From assembly GCA_019973575.1 (NCBI GenBank), contig BPUI01000001.1, forward strand, positions 1,748,342 to 1,812,341: 64,000 bases of DNA, given 5' to 3'. The position numbers and the translations under genes were made by a program. The DNA comes from Gemmatimonadetes bacterium T265 (lineage in GTDB: Bacteria; Gemmatimonadota; Gemmatimonadetes; Gemmatimonadales; Gemmatimonadaceae). This document shows positions 55,773 to 64,000 of this stretch, one piece after another. Numbering within the stretch: position 1 is the first letter of the stretch; each line of letters opens with the position of its first letter. Under the pieces are notes generated by a model. The model was not told the origin of the DNA. It worked only from the letters and a program-made list of their open reading frames with translations, and did not search any database.

Positions 55773-56074
55773 TATGGTGTCCTCGTCCATCGTGGAAGGT
55801 GGCCGCCGAGGGCGGCCGGGCGGGGCGTCGCGAAACGCCGTGCCGCGGCGCGTACGGCGACGGGCCCAACGTGTGCTGCGGATGAGACCGGCGCCAGAGG
55901 CGTTCGCCACGTGGGCGGCGTTTGGCGCGCCGGCGGCCGGCGACGGCGCGCAACTGCGGAAGTGACAGTGCACCAGCGGGAGGCTCGACGCGCGCCGCCC
56001 CGTCGCGGACCCCCGTCGCGCGCCCGACGGGTCCCCGGCCTGACCCGGCACGCCGCCTGCCCAGACGACCGCGC
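55773..56074. other. Divergent intergenic region
   Basis: This 302-base gap holds the PEP-CTERM gene ribosome-binding site and, presumably, promoters in both directions. I saw no clear -35/-10 pair, repeat or small gene. Confidence 0.4.
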
Positions 56075-57280
56075 ATGGCGCGCCTCCCCGTGCTCGACGC
56101 CGACCACGACACGCTCGACCTGTTCGACCCGCCGCCGGCCGCGCCGCTCCCGGCCGCGGCCGACGCGCCCGAGAGCGCGGCCGACGCACTCGCGGCCGAC
56201 GCGCTCGCCGCGCCCGCGGCGGCCGGCCGCCTGCTCCGCGTCGGCCGCATCTACGTCGAGCCGGGCGTGACGGGCTACGCCCGCGGCCGCGAGATCCTCG
56301 TGCGCTTCCCCGACGCCGAGCGCGTCGAGGTCGCGTCGCACTGGAACATCCCGGGGCTGCACGGCAACGCGGGGCTCGTGAAGGACTGGACGCGCGTCAA
56401 GCGCGACACGCTCGTGTTAGGCGTCCGCAAGTCGCTCGCCTGCCGACCCAACGGGCGCAGCGCGGACTACATCGCCCCGGGGCTCTCCAACGGCTGCGCG
56501 ATGGCCTGCGCCTACTGCTACGTCCCGCGCCGCAAGGGCTACGCGAACCCGATCACCACGTTCGTCAACAGCGACGAGGTGCTCGGCTACCTCGAGCGCC
56601 ACGCGCGCCGGCTCGGCCCCAAGCGCGAGCCCAACCAAGTCGACCCCGCCGCGTGGGTCTACGACGTCGGGGAGAACGGCGACTGCGCGGTCGACGCGCT
56701 CGTGAGCGACAACGTGCGCGACACGGTCGCCCGCTTCCGCGCGCTGCCCAACGCGAAGGCGAGCTTCGCGACGAAGTACGTCAACCCCGCGCTGCTCGCC
56801 TACGAGCCGGCCGGGCGCACGCGCGTCCGCTTCTCGCTCATGCCACCCCGGGTCGCGCGCGTGCTCGACGTGCGCACGTCGCCCGTGCGCCGGCGGATCG
56901 CCGCGGTCAGCGACTTCGTCGCTGCTGGCTACGAGGTACACGTCAACTTCTCCCCCGTCGTGGTCTACGACGGCTGGCTCGACGACTGGCGCGCGCTCTT
57001 CCGCGACCTCGACGACGCGCTCTCGCCGGCGGCCCGGGCGCAGCTCGCCTGCGAGGTCATCTTCCTCACCCACAACGAGGCCCTCCACCTCGTCAACCTC
57101 GGCTGGCACCCGGCCGCGGAGGCGCTGCTCTGGACGCCCGAGAACCAGGAGGCGAAGGAGAGCGAGCAGGGGCAGCGCAACGTGCGCTACCGCGCCGGCA
57201 CCAAGGGGCGCTACGTGCGCGCGCTGACGGAGCTGTTAGGCGCGGAGCTGCCCTACTGCCGCGTGCGCTACGCGTTCTGA
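56075..57280 (+). CDS. Spore photoproduct lyase family radical SAM enzyme (copy 2)
   Basis: This 401-residue protein starts at ATG 56075. An Ala/Asp-rich N-terminus precedes VGRIYVEPGVTGYARGREILVRFPDAERVEVASHWNIPGL. The cluster motif is GCAMACAYCYVPRRKGYANP (C-x3-C-x2-C). WVYDVGENGDCAVDALVSDNVRD carries a Cys at the position of the SPL hydrogen donor, and KASFATKYVNPALLAY, RVRFSLMPPRVARVLDVRTSPVRRRI and EVIFLTHNEALHLVNLGWHP are family text. It belongs to the SPL family form seen in non-sporulating bacteria and is only distantly similar to copy 1. The stop overlaps a proposed CTG start of the next gene. Confidence 0.85.
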   Translation: MARLPVLDADHDTLDLFDPPPAAPLPAAADAPESAADALAADALAAPAAAGRLLRVGRIYVEPGVTGYARGREILVRFPDAERVEVASHWNIPGLHGNAGLVKDWTRVKRDTLVLGVRKSLACRPNGRSADYIAPGLSNGCAMACAYCYVPRRKGYANPITTFVNSDEVLGYLERHARRLGPKREPNQVDPAAWVYDVGENGDCAVDALVSDNVRDTVARFRALPNAKASFATKYVNPALLAYEPAGRTRVRFSLMPPRVARVLDVRTSPVRRRIAAVSDFVAAGYEVHVNFSPVVVYDGWLDDWRALFRDLDDALSPAARAQLACEVIFLTHNEALHLVNLGWHPAAEALLWTPENQEAKESEQGQRNVRYRAGTKGRYVRALTELLGAELPYCRVRYAF

Positions 57281-58758
57281 CCGGCGCGCGCGCGCCGGGC
57301 TGGCTCGGGGCGCGCTGGCTCTTCCTGCGCGCGCTCGGGCTCGTCTTCGCGTCGGCGTTCTACGCGCTCGCCTTCCAGGTCCGCGGCCTCGTCGGCGCGC
57401 GCGGCATCCTCCCCGCCGCGCCCTACCTGGCGGAAGTCGCCCGCGCGCTGCCCGGGCCCGCGCGGTTCTGGTTCGCGCCGACGCTGTTCTGGGCCGGCGC
57501 TGGCGACGGCGCGCTCGCCGCGGTCGTCGCCGCGGGGCTCGCGTGCTCGCTCCTGCTTGCTCTGAACGTGTGGCCGCGGGCCGCGGTGGCGGGGTGCACG
57601 CTCGCGTTCCTCTCCTGCGTCGGCGTGCTGCAGGACTTCTCCGCCTACCAGAGCGACGGCATGCTGCTCGAGGCGGGGTTCCTCTCTTGCTTCGTCGCCC
57701 CGCGCGGCCTCCGCCCCGGGCTCGGCGCCGCCGACCCGCCGCCGCGCTTCGGCCTGTTCCTGCTACAGTGGGAGTGGTTCCGGATCTACTTCGAGAGCGG
57801 CGTCGTGAAGCTCGCGAGCGGCGACGTGCGCTGGCGCGACCTGACGGCGATGGACCGCTACTACGAGACCGGCCCGATGCCCGCGTGGCCGGGGTGGTAC
57901 GTGCAGCACCTGCCGCACTGGTACCACGCGGGCACGGTCCTCGTCACGTTAGGCTTCGAGCTGGTGCTCGTCTGGGCACTGTTCCTCGGGCGGCGGGCGC
58001 GCGCGGCCTGCTTCCTCGCGGTGACCGCGCTCCAGGTCGGGATCATCGCGACGGCGAACTACGCCTTCCTCAACTACCTCGTGCTCGCCCTCGGCGTGCT
58101 CCTCCTCGACGACCGCACGCTCGCGCGTGTCGTGCGGGGGCCGGACGTCACGCCCCCGGACGTCCCGCCGACGTGGCGCGACCGGGCGCGGGCGGGCGTG
58201 CTCGCGTGGGCGTTCGTCGCGACGCTCGAGCCCGTGCTGCCGGCCGCGCTCCGGCTGCCGGCGCGCACGCTCGCCCCCTTCCGCGTGGCCAACACCTACG
58301 GGCTGTTCGCGGTGATGACCGACGCGGAGTACGAGATCGAGTTCCAGGGCACGCGCGACGGGCGGACGTGGACCGCGTACCCGTTCCGCTACAAGCCGCA
58401 GGACCCGCGCGAGGCGCCCGGGATCTACGCGCCCTACCAGCCGCGGTTCGACTGGAACCTCTGGTTCGCCTCGCTCGGGCCCTGGCAGGACGCGCCGTGG
58501 GTGCTGCTCGCGCAGGCGCGGTTGCTCGAAGGGAGCCCGGACGTGCTCGCCCTCTTCCGCGGCAACCCGTTCCCGGGCGCGCCGCCGACCGCCGTGCGCA
58601 CGGTGCGCTGGCGCTACTGGTTCACCGACGCGGCGACGCGGCGCGCGACCGGGCGGTGGTGGGACCGCGAGCTGCTCGGCCCGTACGCGGGCACGCTCGC
58701 GCGCGCGGCGGACGGGCGCATCGTGCGGCTCGACGCGCCGCAGGCCCGCTTCGAGTAG
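57277..58758 (+). CDS. Lipase maturation factor-like membrane protein
   Basis: This protein has 493 residues if read from CTG 57277, which overlaps the radical SAM stop (CTGA). No ATG, GTG or TTG occurs in frame before the first membrane helix, so CTG is the best available start. Family text: LGLVFASAFYALAFQVRGLVG, FQSxD-like AYQSDGMLLEAGFLSCFVAP, LLQWEWFRIYFESGVVKLASGDVRWRDLTAMDRYYETGPMP, LPHWYHAG, FRVANTYGLFAVMTDAEYEIEFQGTRDGRTWTAYPFRYKPQDP and QPRFDWNLWFASLG. In vertebrates LMF1 helps fold lipases in the ER; bacterial homologues have no established function. About eight membrane segments are visible, with a soluble C-terminal domain. Confidence 0.87.
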   Translation: MTGARAPGWLGARWLFLRALGLVFASAFYALAFQVRGLVGARGILPAAPYLAEVARALPGPARFWFAPTLFWAGAGDGALAAVVAAGLACSLLLALNVWPRAAVAGCTLAFLSCVGVLQDFSAYQSDGMLLEAGFLSCFVAPRGLRPGLGAADPPPRFGLFLLQWEWFRIYFESGVVKLASGDVRWRDLTAMDRYYETGPMPAWPGWYVQHLPHWYHAGTVLVTLGFELVLVWALFLGRRARAACFLAVTALQVGIIATANYAFLNYLVLALGVLLLDDRTLARVVRGPDVTPPDVPPTWRDRARAGVLAWAFVATLEPVLPAALRLPARTLAPFRVANTYGLFAVMTDAEYEIEFQGTRDGRTWTAYPFRYKPQDPREAPGIYAPYQPRFDWNLWFASLGPWQDAPWVLLAQARLLEGSPDVLALFRGNPFPGAPPTAVRTVRWRYWFTDAATRRATGRWWDRELLGPYAGTLARAADGRIVRLDAPQARFE

Positions 58759-58791
58759 GCCCGTGCCCGGCGACCGCGTAAGTTCGCCGCC

Positions 58792-60114
58792 GTGGACAAC
58801 GTCACGCACACGCTCGCCGGGTTCGTGCTCGCCGAGGCGGCCTGGCAGGCGCGGCTCGCCGGCACGCCGGCCGCGGAGGTACCCGCCGCGGGCGACCGGA
58901 CCGGCGCCGCGCCGAGCGCTCTAGCGCCGACGGCTGCCTGGCGCCCCGTGGCCGCGGTCGCGGCGGTCGTCGCGGCCAACCTGCCCGACGTCGACGTGCC
59001 GTACGCGGTCCTCGCCCGCCTCGACCCGCTCGCCTCACTCCTCCAGCACCGCGGCTACACGCACACGCTGCTCGCGGCGGCCGTTGGCGCCGTGGTGACG
59101 TGGGCCGCGGCGCTCGGCGTCTGGCGCCGGCGGGCGCGGCACGCCGGCGGCCCCGGCGCGGCCCCCGACACCGCGGCCGACCGCGGCTGGCTCTTCGGCC
59201 TCGTCGCCGTCGCGGTGCTGAGCCACCTCGCGCTCGACTGGACCAACGACTACGGCGTGCACCCGTTCTCCCCCTCGGACAACGCGTGGCACTACGGCGA
59301 CGCGGTGTTCATCGTCGAGCCGTGGCTCTGGGCCGCCGCCGTGCCGGCGCTCCTCCTCGCGGCGCGGCGGCCGGCCGCGCGCGTCGCGTTAGGCCTGGTG
59401 CTCGCGGCGGGGCTCGCGCTCGCGTGGGGGCTCCCGCTCGTCCCGCGCGCGGCCGCGCTGGCGCTGACGGCGGGCGCCGCCGCGTCCCTCGCGCTCGCCG
59501 CCCGGCTCCGCCCCGCGGCGCGGGCCGCGGCCGGCGTCGGCGGCTGGCTCGCCGTCGAGCTGGTGTTCTTCCTCGGCGCCCGCGCCGCGCGGGCGCACGT
59601 CGTCACGGCCGCCGCGACCGACCTGCACGCGCGGCTCGTCGACGTCGTCATCACCCCGACGCCCGCGGACCCGCTCTGCGCGCGCGCGATCGCGGTCGAG
59701 ACGGTCGGCGCCCGGTACCGCGTCACGACGGCGTGGGTCGCGGCGCTCCCCGGCGTCGTGCCCGCGGCCCGCTGCGCCCTCCCCGCGGCCGCCGTCGGCG
59801 CGCCGAGCCTGCCGATGCGCGACGCCGCCCGCCCGCCGACCGCGGCCGTCCGGTGGGGAAAGACGTGGGACGCGCCGCTCGCCGAGCTCGTCGCGCTCGG
59901 CCGCGGCAACTGCGTCGCGGCGGCCGTGCTGCGCTTCGCGCGCGTGCCCGCGTGGACGGCGGCCGGCGCGGACACGGTCGTGCTGGAGGACCTGCGCTAC
60001 GACCGCGGCGGCGGGGCGGGGTTCGCGGGCTTCCGCGTGCCGCTCCGCCCGGCCGCCTGCCCCCGCGGCGTCCCGCCCTGGCGCCCGCCCCGCGCCGACC
60101 TGATCGGCGCCTAA
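58792..60114 (+). CDS. Membrane-bound metal-dependent hydrolase, YdjM/DUF457 family
   Basis: This 440-residue protein starts at GTG 58792. The conserved metal-binding start is MDNVTHTLAGFVLAEA, followed by VAANLPDVDVPYAVLARLDPLASLLQHRGYTHTLLAAA and LSHLALDWTNDYGVHPFSPSDNAWHYGDAVFIVEPWLW, with Asp and His in the expected places. Multiple membrane helices lie in between. The C-terminal 140 residues are extracytoplasmic and unconserved. YdjM-like proteins are poorly characterised; in E. coli ydjM is LexA-regulated. No LexA box could be identified here. The TAA stop is within GCCTAAC. Confidence 0.87.
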   Translation: MDNVTHTLAGFVLAEAAWQARLAGTPAAEVPAAGDRTGAAPSALAPTAAWRPVAAVAAVVAANLPDVDVPYAVLARLDPLASLLQHRGYTHTLLAAAVGAVVTWAAALGVWRRRARHAGGPGAAPDTAADRGWLFGLVAVAVLSHLALDWTNDYGVHPFSPSDNAWHYGDAVFIVEPWLWAAAVPALLLAARRPAARVALGLVLAAGLALAWGLPLVPRAAALALTAGAAASLALAARLRPAARAAAGVGGWLAVELVFFLGARAARAHVVTAAATDLHARLVDVVITPTPADPLCARAIAVETVGARYRVTTAWVAALPGVVPAARCALPAAAVGAPSLPMRDAARPPTAAVRWGKTWDAPLAELVALGRGNCVAAAVLRFARVPAWTAAGADTVVLEDLRYDRGGGAGFAGFRVPLRPAACPRGVPPWRPPRADLIGA

Positions 60115-60125
60115 CAGAACGACGC

Positions 60126-60761
60126 CTAACGATCCGGGCGCTTCCGCACGACCCACGTCGTCATCGCGCGGCGGCCGTGCACGACCGTCGTCCTGAGCGG
60201 GTCCAGCAGGGCGCCGCCCAACGCCTCCGTCGCCGCGCGCAGCCGCGCCTCGTCGACGAGGTAGCGCTCGGTGCCGTCGGGGAGCGCGTAGCGGCCGCCG
60301 CCGCGCGGGTGCGCGAGCCCTTCGAGCCCGGTGCGCCCCGCGAGGCGGCAGAAGAAGAGGCCGCCCGGGCGCAGCACGCGCCACGTGCCGCGCAGCATCG
60401 CGTCGAAGTGCGCGTGGTCGCGGGCGAAGTGGAGCACCGCGCTGCTGACGACGACGTCGGCGGCCGCGTCGGGGAACGTCATCGCCTCGACCGGCTCGAC
60501 GCGGAACGCGTCGGCCGGGGTGCCGGGCGCGAGTTCGGCCGCGAGCCGGCGGACCGCCGCGACCGCCTCGGGGTCCACGTCCGCGCCCAACACGCGGTAG
60601 CCCGCGCGCAGCAGGTAGACGAGGTTGCGCCCCGCGCCGCACCCCGCGTCGAGGACCGTGCTCCCCGGCGGGACGCGCCCGCGGAGCAACTGGTCGAAGA
60701 GGTAGACGTCGATGTCGCCGAAGGCCGCCCGCGGGTCGGGCGCCGGGGGGCCCGCGGTCAG
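60126..60761 (-). CDS. Class I SAM-dependent methyltransferase
   Basis: This protein has 211 residues if read from CTG 60761, which overlaps the upstream esterase stop (CTGA); TTG 60689 would lose DPRAAFGDIDVYLFDQLLRGR, which reads like a genuine N-terminus. The SAM-binding loop is VLDAGCGAGRNLVYLL, followed by VLGADVDPEAVAAVRRLA, DVVVSSAVLHFARDHAHFDAML and WRVLRPGGLFFCRLAG. The substrate is unknown; small-molecule methyltransferases with this layout often act in detoxification. It is the last gene of a leftward run with the esterase and GH97 gene. Confidence 0.83.
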   Translation of the reverse strand: MTAGPPAPDPRAAFGDIDVYLFDQLLRGRVPPGSTVLDAGCGAGRNLVYLLRAGYRVLGADVDPEAVAAVRRLAAELAPGTPADAFRVEPVEAMTFPDAAADVVVSSAVLHFARDHAHFDAMLRGTWRVLRPGGLFFCRLAGRTGLEGLAHPRGGGRYALPDGTERYLVDEARLRAATEALGGALLDPLRTTVVHGRRAMTTWVVRKRPDR

Positions 60762-62224
60762 GGCCGCACCTCCCCCCGCGCCCGCCCGGCCGCGTCCAGC
60801 GCGTCGTACTCCGCCCGCCGCACGCGCTCGCGCGGCGCGACCTCGGGGCCGAGCTCGAGCGAGGCGTCGGTCGCCGCGTCGTAGCGCGGCCAGCGCGGGC
60901 GCGCCGCGCGAGCGCCGGTCGACGCGTTAGGCAGCGCCCCGTTCGGGTCCCCCGTCGCCGCGAACGCGACCCAGTAGTCGCTCATCGTCTCGGCCAGCGT
61001 CGAGTCGTACGCCGCCCGCCCCGCGGCGGCGAGGATCGGCCGCGGGCGCCCGAAGACGAAGGTGATCTCGGCGCTGTGGTACGCGCCGCGCGCGCGGGCG
61101 GCCGAGTCCTCGCCGGCGCGGGTGAACTGGTAGACGTAGGCCGGCACGCCGCGCGCCGTCAGCAGCCGGGCGAACGAGCGGGCCGGCGCGCCGAAGATCG
61201 TCGGCGGCTCGTCGCGGTTGCTCCCCACGATCGACGGGACGAGGTTGGCGCGCCCGGCGGCGAGCGCCGAGTCGACGGGGAGCGGCAGCACGCGGCCGTC
61301 GACGTCGGGCCAGAAGGTGGGGCTGCCCTCGCCGCCGTGCGCGCGCGAGTCGGCGCGCCCCGCGGCGAGCAGCGACTCGACGGGGAGGGCGCGCAGCCGG
61401 GCCGCGGCGCCGTCGCCCGTGATGCCTAACGCGGCCGCGACGCGCGCGCCGTGCGCGAGCGCCGAGTCGCGGCGCGCGAAGACGCCGCCGATGCCGCTGC
61501 CGCTCTCGAGGATCGCGCGCTCGAACAGCCCCTTCGCCAGCGCCGACGCGACGAGCGCGCCGACGCTCATGCCGCCCGCGCTCTCGCCGAAGATCGTCAC
61601 GCGCGCCGGGTCGCCGCCGAAGCGCGCGACGTTGCGCCGCACCCACTGCAGCGCGGCGATCTGGTCGAGCAGGCCGTAGTTCCCCGCGAACCCGCCCGGC
61701 TCCCCGGCGAGCGCGGGGTGGGCGAGGAAGCCGAACACGCCGAGGCGGTAGTTGAGCGTGACCACGACGGCGCCCTTCTGCGCGAGGCGCGTCGGGTTGT
61801 GGCGCTCCTCCCCGCCGAAGCCCGCGAAGAAGCCGCCGCCGTGGATCCAGACCATCACCGGGCGCGCGGGGCCGGCGGTGCCCGCGGTCGCGACGTTGAG
61901 GTAGAGGCAGTCCTCCGAGACGCCCGCGGCGTACGGGTCGATGTCGTCGTAGGGGTGCGGCTGCAGGCAGTTGTGGCCTAACGTCGTGGCCGGGCGCACG
62001 CCCGTCCAGCGCGCGGCCGGCGCGGGGGGGCGGAAGCGGAGCGGGCCGACCGGCGGGGCGGCGTAGGGCACGCCCCGGAAGAGCAGGACGCCGGTGGCCG
62101 AGTCGCGCGTGCCGCCGACGGCGCCGTCGGCGGTCGTGACGCGGGGGGCGGGCTGGGCGGCGAGGGGCGCGGCCGCCGCCGCGCAGGCGAGGAGCGCCGC
62201 GCAGGCGCGTGTGCGGTTCGACAT
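60758..62224 (-). CDS. Secreted type-B carboxylesterase
   Basis: This 488-residue protein starts at ATG 62224 with a signal peptide (RTRACAALLACAAAAAPLAA). Family text: GVLLFRGVPYAAPPVGPLRFRPP, SEDCLYLNVATAG, PVMVWIHGGGFFAGFGG (oxyanion hole), VVVTLNYRLGVFGFL, GNYGLLDQIAALQWVRRNVARFGGDPARVTIFGESAGGMSVGALV with nucleophile Ser in GESAGG, VGSNRDEPP (Glu region) and GAYHSAEITFVFG (His). It is a serine hydrolase of short-chain esters in the periplasm or medium. At 488 residues it is somewhat short for the family. It lies 14 bases after the GH97 gene, suggesting joint use of esterified carbohydrates. Confidence 0.92.
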   Translation of the reverse strand: MSNRTRACAALLACAAAAAPLAAQPAPRVTTADGAVGGTRDSATGVLLFRGVPYAAPPVGPLRFRPPAPAARWTGVRPATTLGHNCLQPHPYDDIDPYAAGVSEDCLYLNVATAGTAGPARPVMVWIHGGGFFAGFGGEERHNPTRLAQKGAVVVTLNYRLGVFGFLAHPALAGEPGGFAGNYGLLDQIAALQWVRRNVARFGGDPARVTIFGESAGGMSVGALVASALAKGLFERAILESGSGIGGVFARRDSALAHGARVAAALGITGDGAAARLRALPVESLLAAGRADSRAHGGEGSPTFWPDVDGRVLPLPVDSALAAGRANLVPSIVGSNRDEPPTIFGAPARSFARLLTARGVPAYVYQFTRAGEDSAARARGAYHSAEITFVFGRPRPILAAAGRAAYDSTLAETMSDYWVAFAATGDPNGALPNASTGARAARPRWPRYDAATDASLELGPEVAPRERVRRAEYDALDAAGRARGEVRP

Positions 62225-62238
62225 GAGATGACTCCAGA

Positions 62239-64000
62239 TCACTCCGCGGGCCGGATGCGCACCGCCTGGCCGCCGCCGGGCGCGAGCGCCACGTGCAGCC
62301 GCGTCGTGGCGTCGACCCGCCGCGACGAGATCGCGACCGGCAGCGGGTTGGTGAGCCAGTGGGCGCCCGGGCCGTCCGCATAGACCTCCGCGACGTAGCG
62401 GCGCCCGGGCGTGAGGAAGTCGAGCGGCACGTCGAACGTCCGCGCCTCCTCGTCGGTGATCGCGCCGAGGAACCACTCGTCGCGCCCGCGCGCCTTGCGC
62501 GCCACGACCACGTAGTCGCCGATGCGGCCGTCGACCACGCGCGTCGTGTCCCAGTCGACCGCGACGTCGCGGATGAACTGGAACTCGCGGTGACCCGCGT
62601 AGTTCTCCGGCAGGTCGGCCGCCATCTGGACGGGCGAATAGAGCACGACGTAGAGCGCGAGCTGCTTGGCGACCGTGGTGCGCACGCGCGGCTGGTCGGG
62701 GCGCCGCGCGCCGCCGACGGCCTTCGTCTCCAGGACGTCGAAGATCCCGGGCGTGAAGTCCATCGGCCCCGAGAGCATCCGCGTGAAGAAGAGGATCGTC
62801 TCGTGCTCGGGGGGGTTGCCGCCGTCGAGGGACCAGGCGTTGTACTCCTGCCCCCGCGCGCCCTCGCGGCTCATCATGTTGGGCCAGGTGCGCCGCTCGC
62901 CGGTGTCGTGGATGGGCTCGTGCATGTCGACGGCGATGCCGTACCGGGCCGCGGTCTCGATCACGCGGCGGTGGTGCCGCACCATCGCCTGCCCCTGGTG
63001 CGAGTCGCCGGCCTGCGTCGTGTCGCCGACGTAGCCGGTCTTGAGCGCGGTGATGCCTAACCGGTGGTAGAGGGCGAAGGCGCTGTCGAGCTGCCGGTCG
63101 TAGTTGGCGATGTTGGTCGCCGTCTCGTTGTGCGCGATGAGGGCGACGCCCTTGGAGCGGGCATACCGCGCCAGCCCCGGCAGGTCGTAGTCGGGGTACG
63201 CGCGCGTGAACGAGAACACCGCGCCGTTCTTCGGCCAGTCGCCGTCCCAGCCCACGTTCCACCCCTCGACGAGCGTGCCGCCCAGGCCGTTGGCGGCGGC
63301 GAAGTCGATGTAGGCGCGCGTGTTGGCGGTGGTCGCGCCGTGCTTCGGCCCCGACGCCCAGGTCATCAGGCCGAGGTGCATCCCCCACCAGATGCCGTCG
63401 TACTTCATCGGCCGCGCGAACGACGGGTCCGCGATCCGGCTCGGCGGGTTGAGCTTGAGGCCCAGCACGGAGGGCACGAGGTCCGCGGGCCGGTCGGCGA
63501 GCTGGATCGTCCGCCACGGCGACGCAAAGGGCGTGCGCCCCTTCACGGCGGTGCCGTCCTTCCAGCGGAAGAGCGCGGCGCGGAGCGTGCGGTCGGGCGG
63601 CCCGCCGGTGCGCGCGAGCGCGAGCGCGGCGTAGTCCTCGAGGTCCGCCTCGTGGAGCACCAGCTGCGTGCCCCGTGTGGTCTGGATCGTGATCGGCGTC
63701 TGCACCGTGTCGAGCCGCGTCACGGGGCCGGACGTGTAGAGCATCTCCTGCCGGTCGGCCCACGGCACGTTGGCCGGGATCGACCACGCCGTCGCGTTCT
63801 CCGCGAACGCGAACTCGGTGAGCTCGTCGGTGATCTCGAAGGCGCCGAGCCCGGGCTGGGCGGGGACTTCGTAGCGGAACGCGACCCCGTCGTCGAAGGC
63901 GCGGAAGGCCACGGCGAAGCGGCGGTCGGGCGCCGCGGCCTCGGCTACCGTCACGCGGAGCTCGCGGTGGTGGTCGCGCACGCGGGCCACCTCGCCCCAG
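62239..64000 (-). CDS. Glycoside hydrolase family 97 protein, 5' end outside window
   Basis: The frame is open to the window edge, so the N-terminus is missing. GH97 text: VAFRYEVPAQ, FAENATAWSIPAN, MKYDGIWWGMHLGLMTWASGPKHGATTANTRAYIDFAAANGLGGTLVEGWNVGWDGDWP in the TIM barrel. ITALKTGYVGDT, YGIAVDMHEPIHDTGERRTWPNMMSREGARGQEYNAW holds the candidate catalytic acid residues, and a C-terminal beta domain follows. GH97 enzymes are calcium-dependent retaining or inverting alpha-glycosidases (glucosidase or galactosidase). Which of the two this is cannot be decided from motifs I can place safely. It heads a leftward unit with an esterase and a methyltransferase. Confidence 0.92.
   Translation of the reverse strand, partial: WGEVARVRDHHRELRVTVAEAAAPDRRFAVAFRAFDDGVAFRYEVPAQPGLGAFEITDELTEFAFAENATAWSIPANVPWADRQEMLYTSGPVTRLDTVQTPITIQTTRGTQLVLHEADLEDYAALALARTGGPPDRTLRAALFRWKDGTAVKGRTPFASPWRTIQLADRPADLVPSVLGLKLNPPSRIADPSFARPMKYDGIWWGMHLGLMTWASGPKHGATTANTRAYIDFAAANGLGGTLVEGWNVGWDGDWPKNGAVFSFTRAYPDYDLPGLARYARSKGVALIAHNETATNIANYDRQLDSAFALYHRLGITALKTGYVGDTTQAGDSHQGQAMVRHHRRVIETAARYGIAVDMHEPIHDTGERRTWPNMMSREGARGQEYNAWSLDGGNPPEHETILFFTRMLSGPMDFTPGIFDVLETKAVGGARRPDQPRVRTTVAKQLALYVVLYSPVQMAADLPENYAGHREFQFIRDVAVDWDTTRVVDGRIGDYVVVARKARGRDEWFLGAITDEEARTFDVPLDFLTPGRRYVAEVYADGPGAHWLTNPLPVAISSRRVDATTRLHVALAPGGGQAVRIRPAE

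Overview
This 64 kb window is chromosomal DNA of a very G+C-rich bacterium (I estimate about 73% G+C). Coding density is high, GTG starts are common, and genes often overlap by 4 bases. The gene set (complete Tad pilus operon, tricorn-type protease, YCF48/BNR proteins, RCC1 repeats, PEP-CTERM protein, GH97, NamZ/DUF1343) together with the base composition suggests a soil Gemmatimonadota, Gemmatirosa-like. That placement is an inference from gene content; no rRNA or other marker gene is present. I saw no tRNA, rRNA, CRISPR array or prophage.

Layout. 0-2.1 kb: the end of an RCC1-repeat protein and an HTTM-type membrane protein pair. 2.1-15.5 kb: one long leftward operon for a Tad/Flp type IVc pilus (flp, prepilin peptidase, two tadE-like genes, cpaB, cpaC, cpaE, cpaF, tadB, tadC, tadG). 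Two unexpected genes are appended: a degenerate Ser/Thr kinase with a PEGA-like tail, and a multi-spanning membrane protein with a spermidine-synthase-like domain. 16.1-17.3 kb: glgC-like gene. 17.6-28.7 kb: surface-glycan cluster with a Wzm/Wzt-type ABC exporter, five glycosyltransferases (one fused to a methyltransferase-like and a phosphotransferase domain), a polysaccharide deacetylase and a methyltransferase. 28.7-46.1 kb: mixed housekeeping genes (bacillithiol-transferase-like DinB protein, Mug glycosylase, Old Yellow Enzyme, D-2-hydroxyacid dehydrogenase, cytochrome c, PAS/GAF histidine kinase, NamZ, RpiB, TMEM175 channel, QueD and others). 46.3-49.8 kb: tricorn-like protease. 50.1-54.9 kb: accessory patch with a toxin-antitoxin pair, two decayed transposase genes (IS110 and IS701 type) and two apparently frameshifted secreted-protein genes. 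54.9-64 kb: PEP-CTERM protein, second spore-photoproduct-lyase-like radical SAM enzyme, lipase-maturation-factor-like protein, YdjM-like hydrolase, methyltransferase, type-B carboxylesterase and a GH97 glycosidase cut by the window end.

The most notable features are not genes. First, the octamer GCCTAACG (either strand) occurs about 32 times, far above naive expectation, both inside genes (forcing rare TTA or CTA leucine codons) and at gene ends (supplying TAA stops). Second, there are two large inverted repeats in gaps between genes: arms of about 105 bp at 32.2-32.5 kb, and a palindromic pair of 14-bp arrays at 46.15-46.33 kb. Third, several unrelated 11-15 bp tandem duplications lie at gene starts and junctions, and two of them explain the reading-frame breaks in the dead transposases. 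Fourth, three genes appear to start with CTG overlapping the upstream TGA (CTGA). All calls come from reading the sequence; no database search was run.
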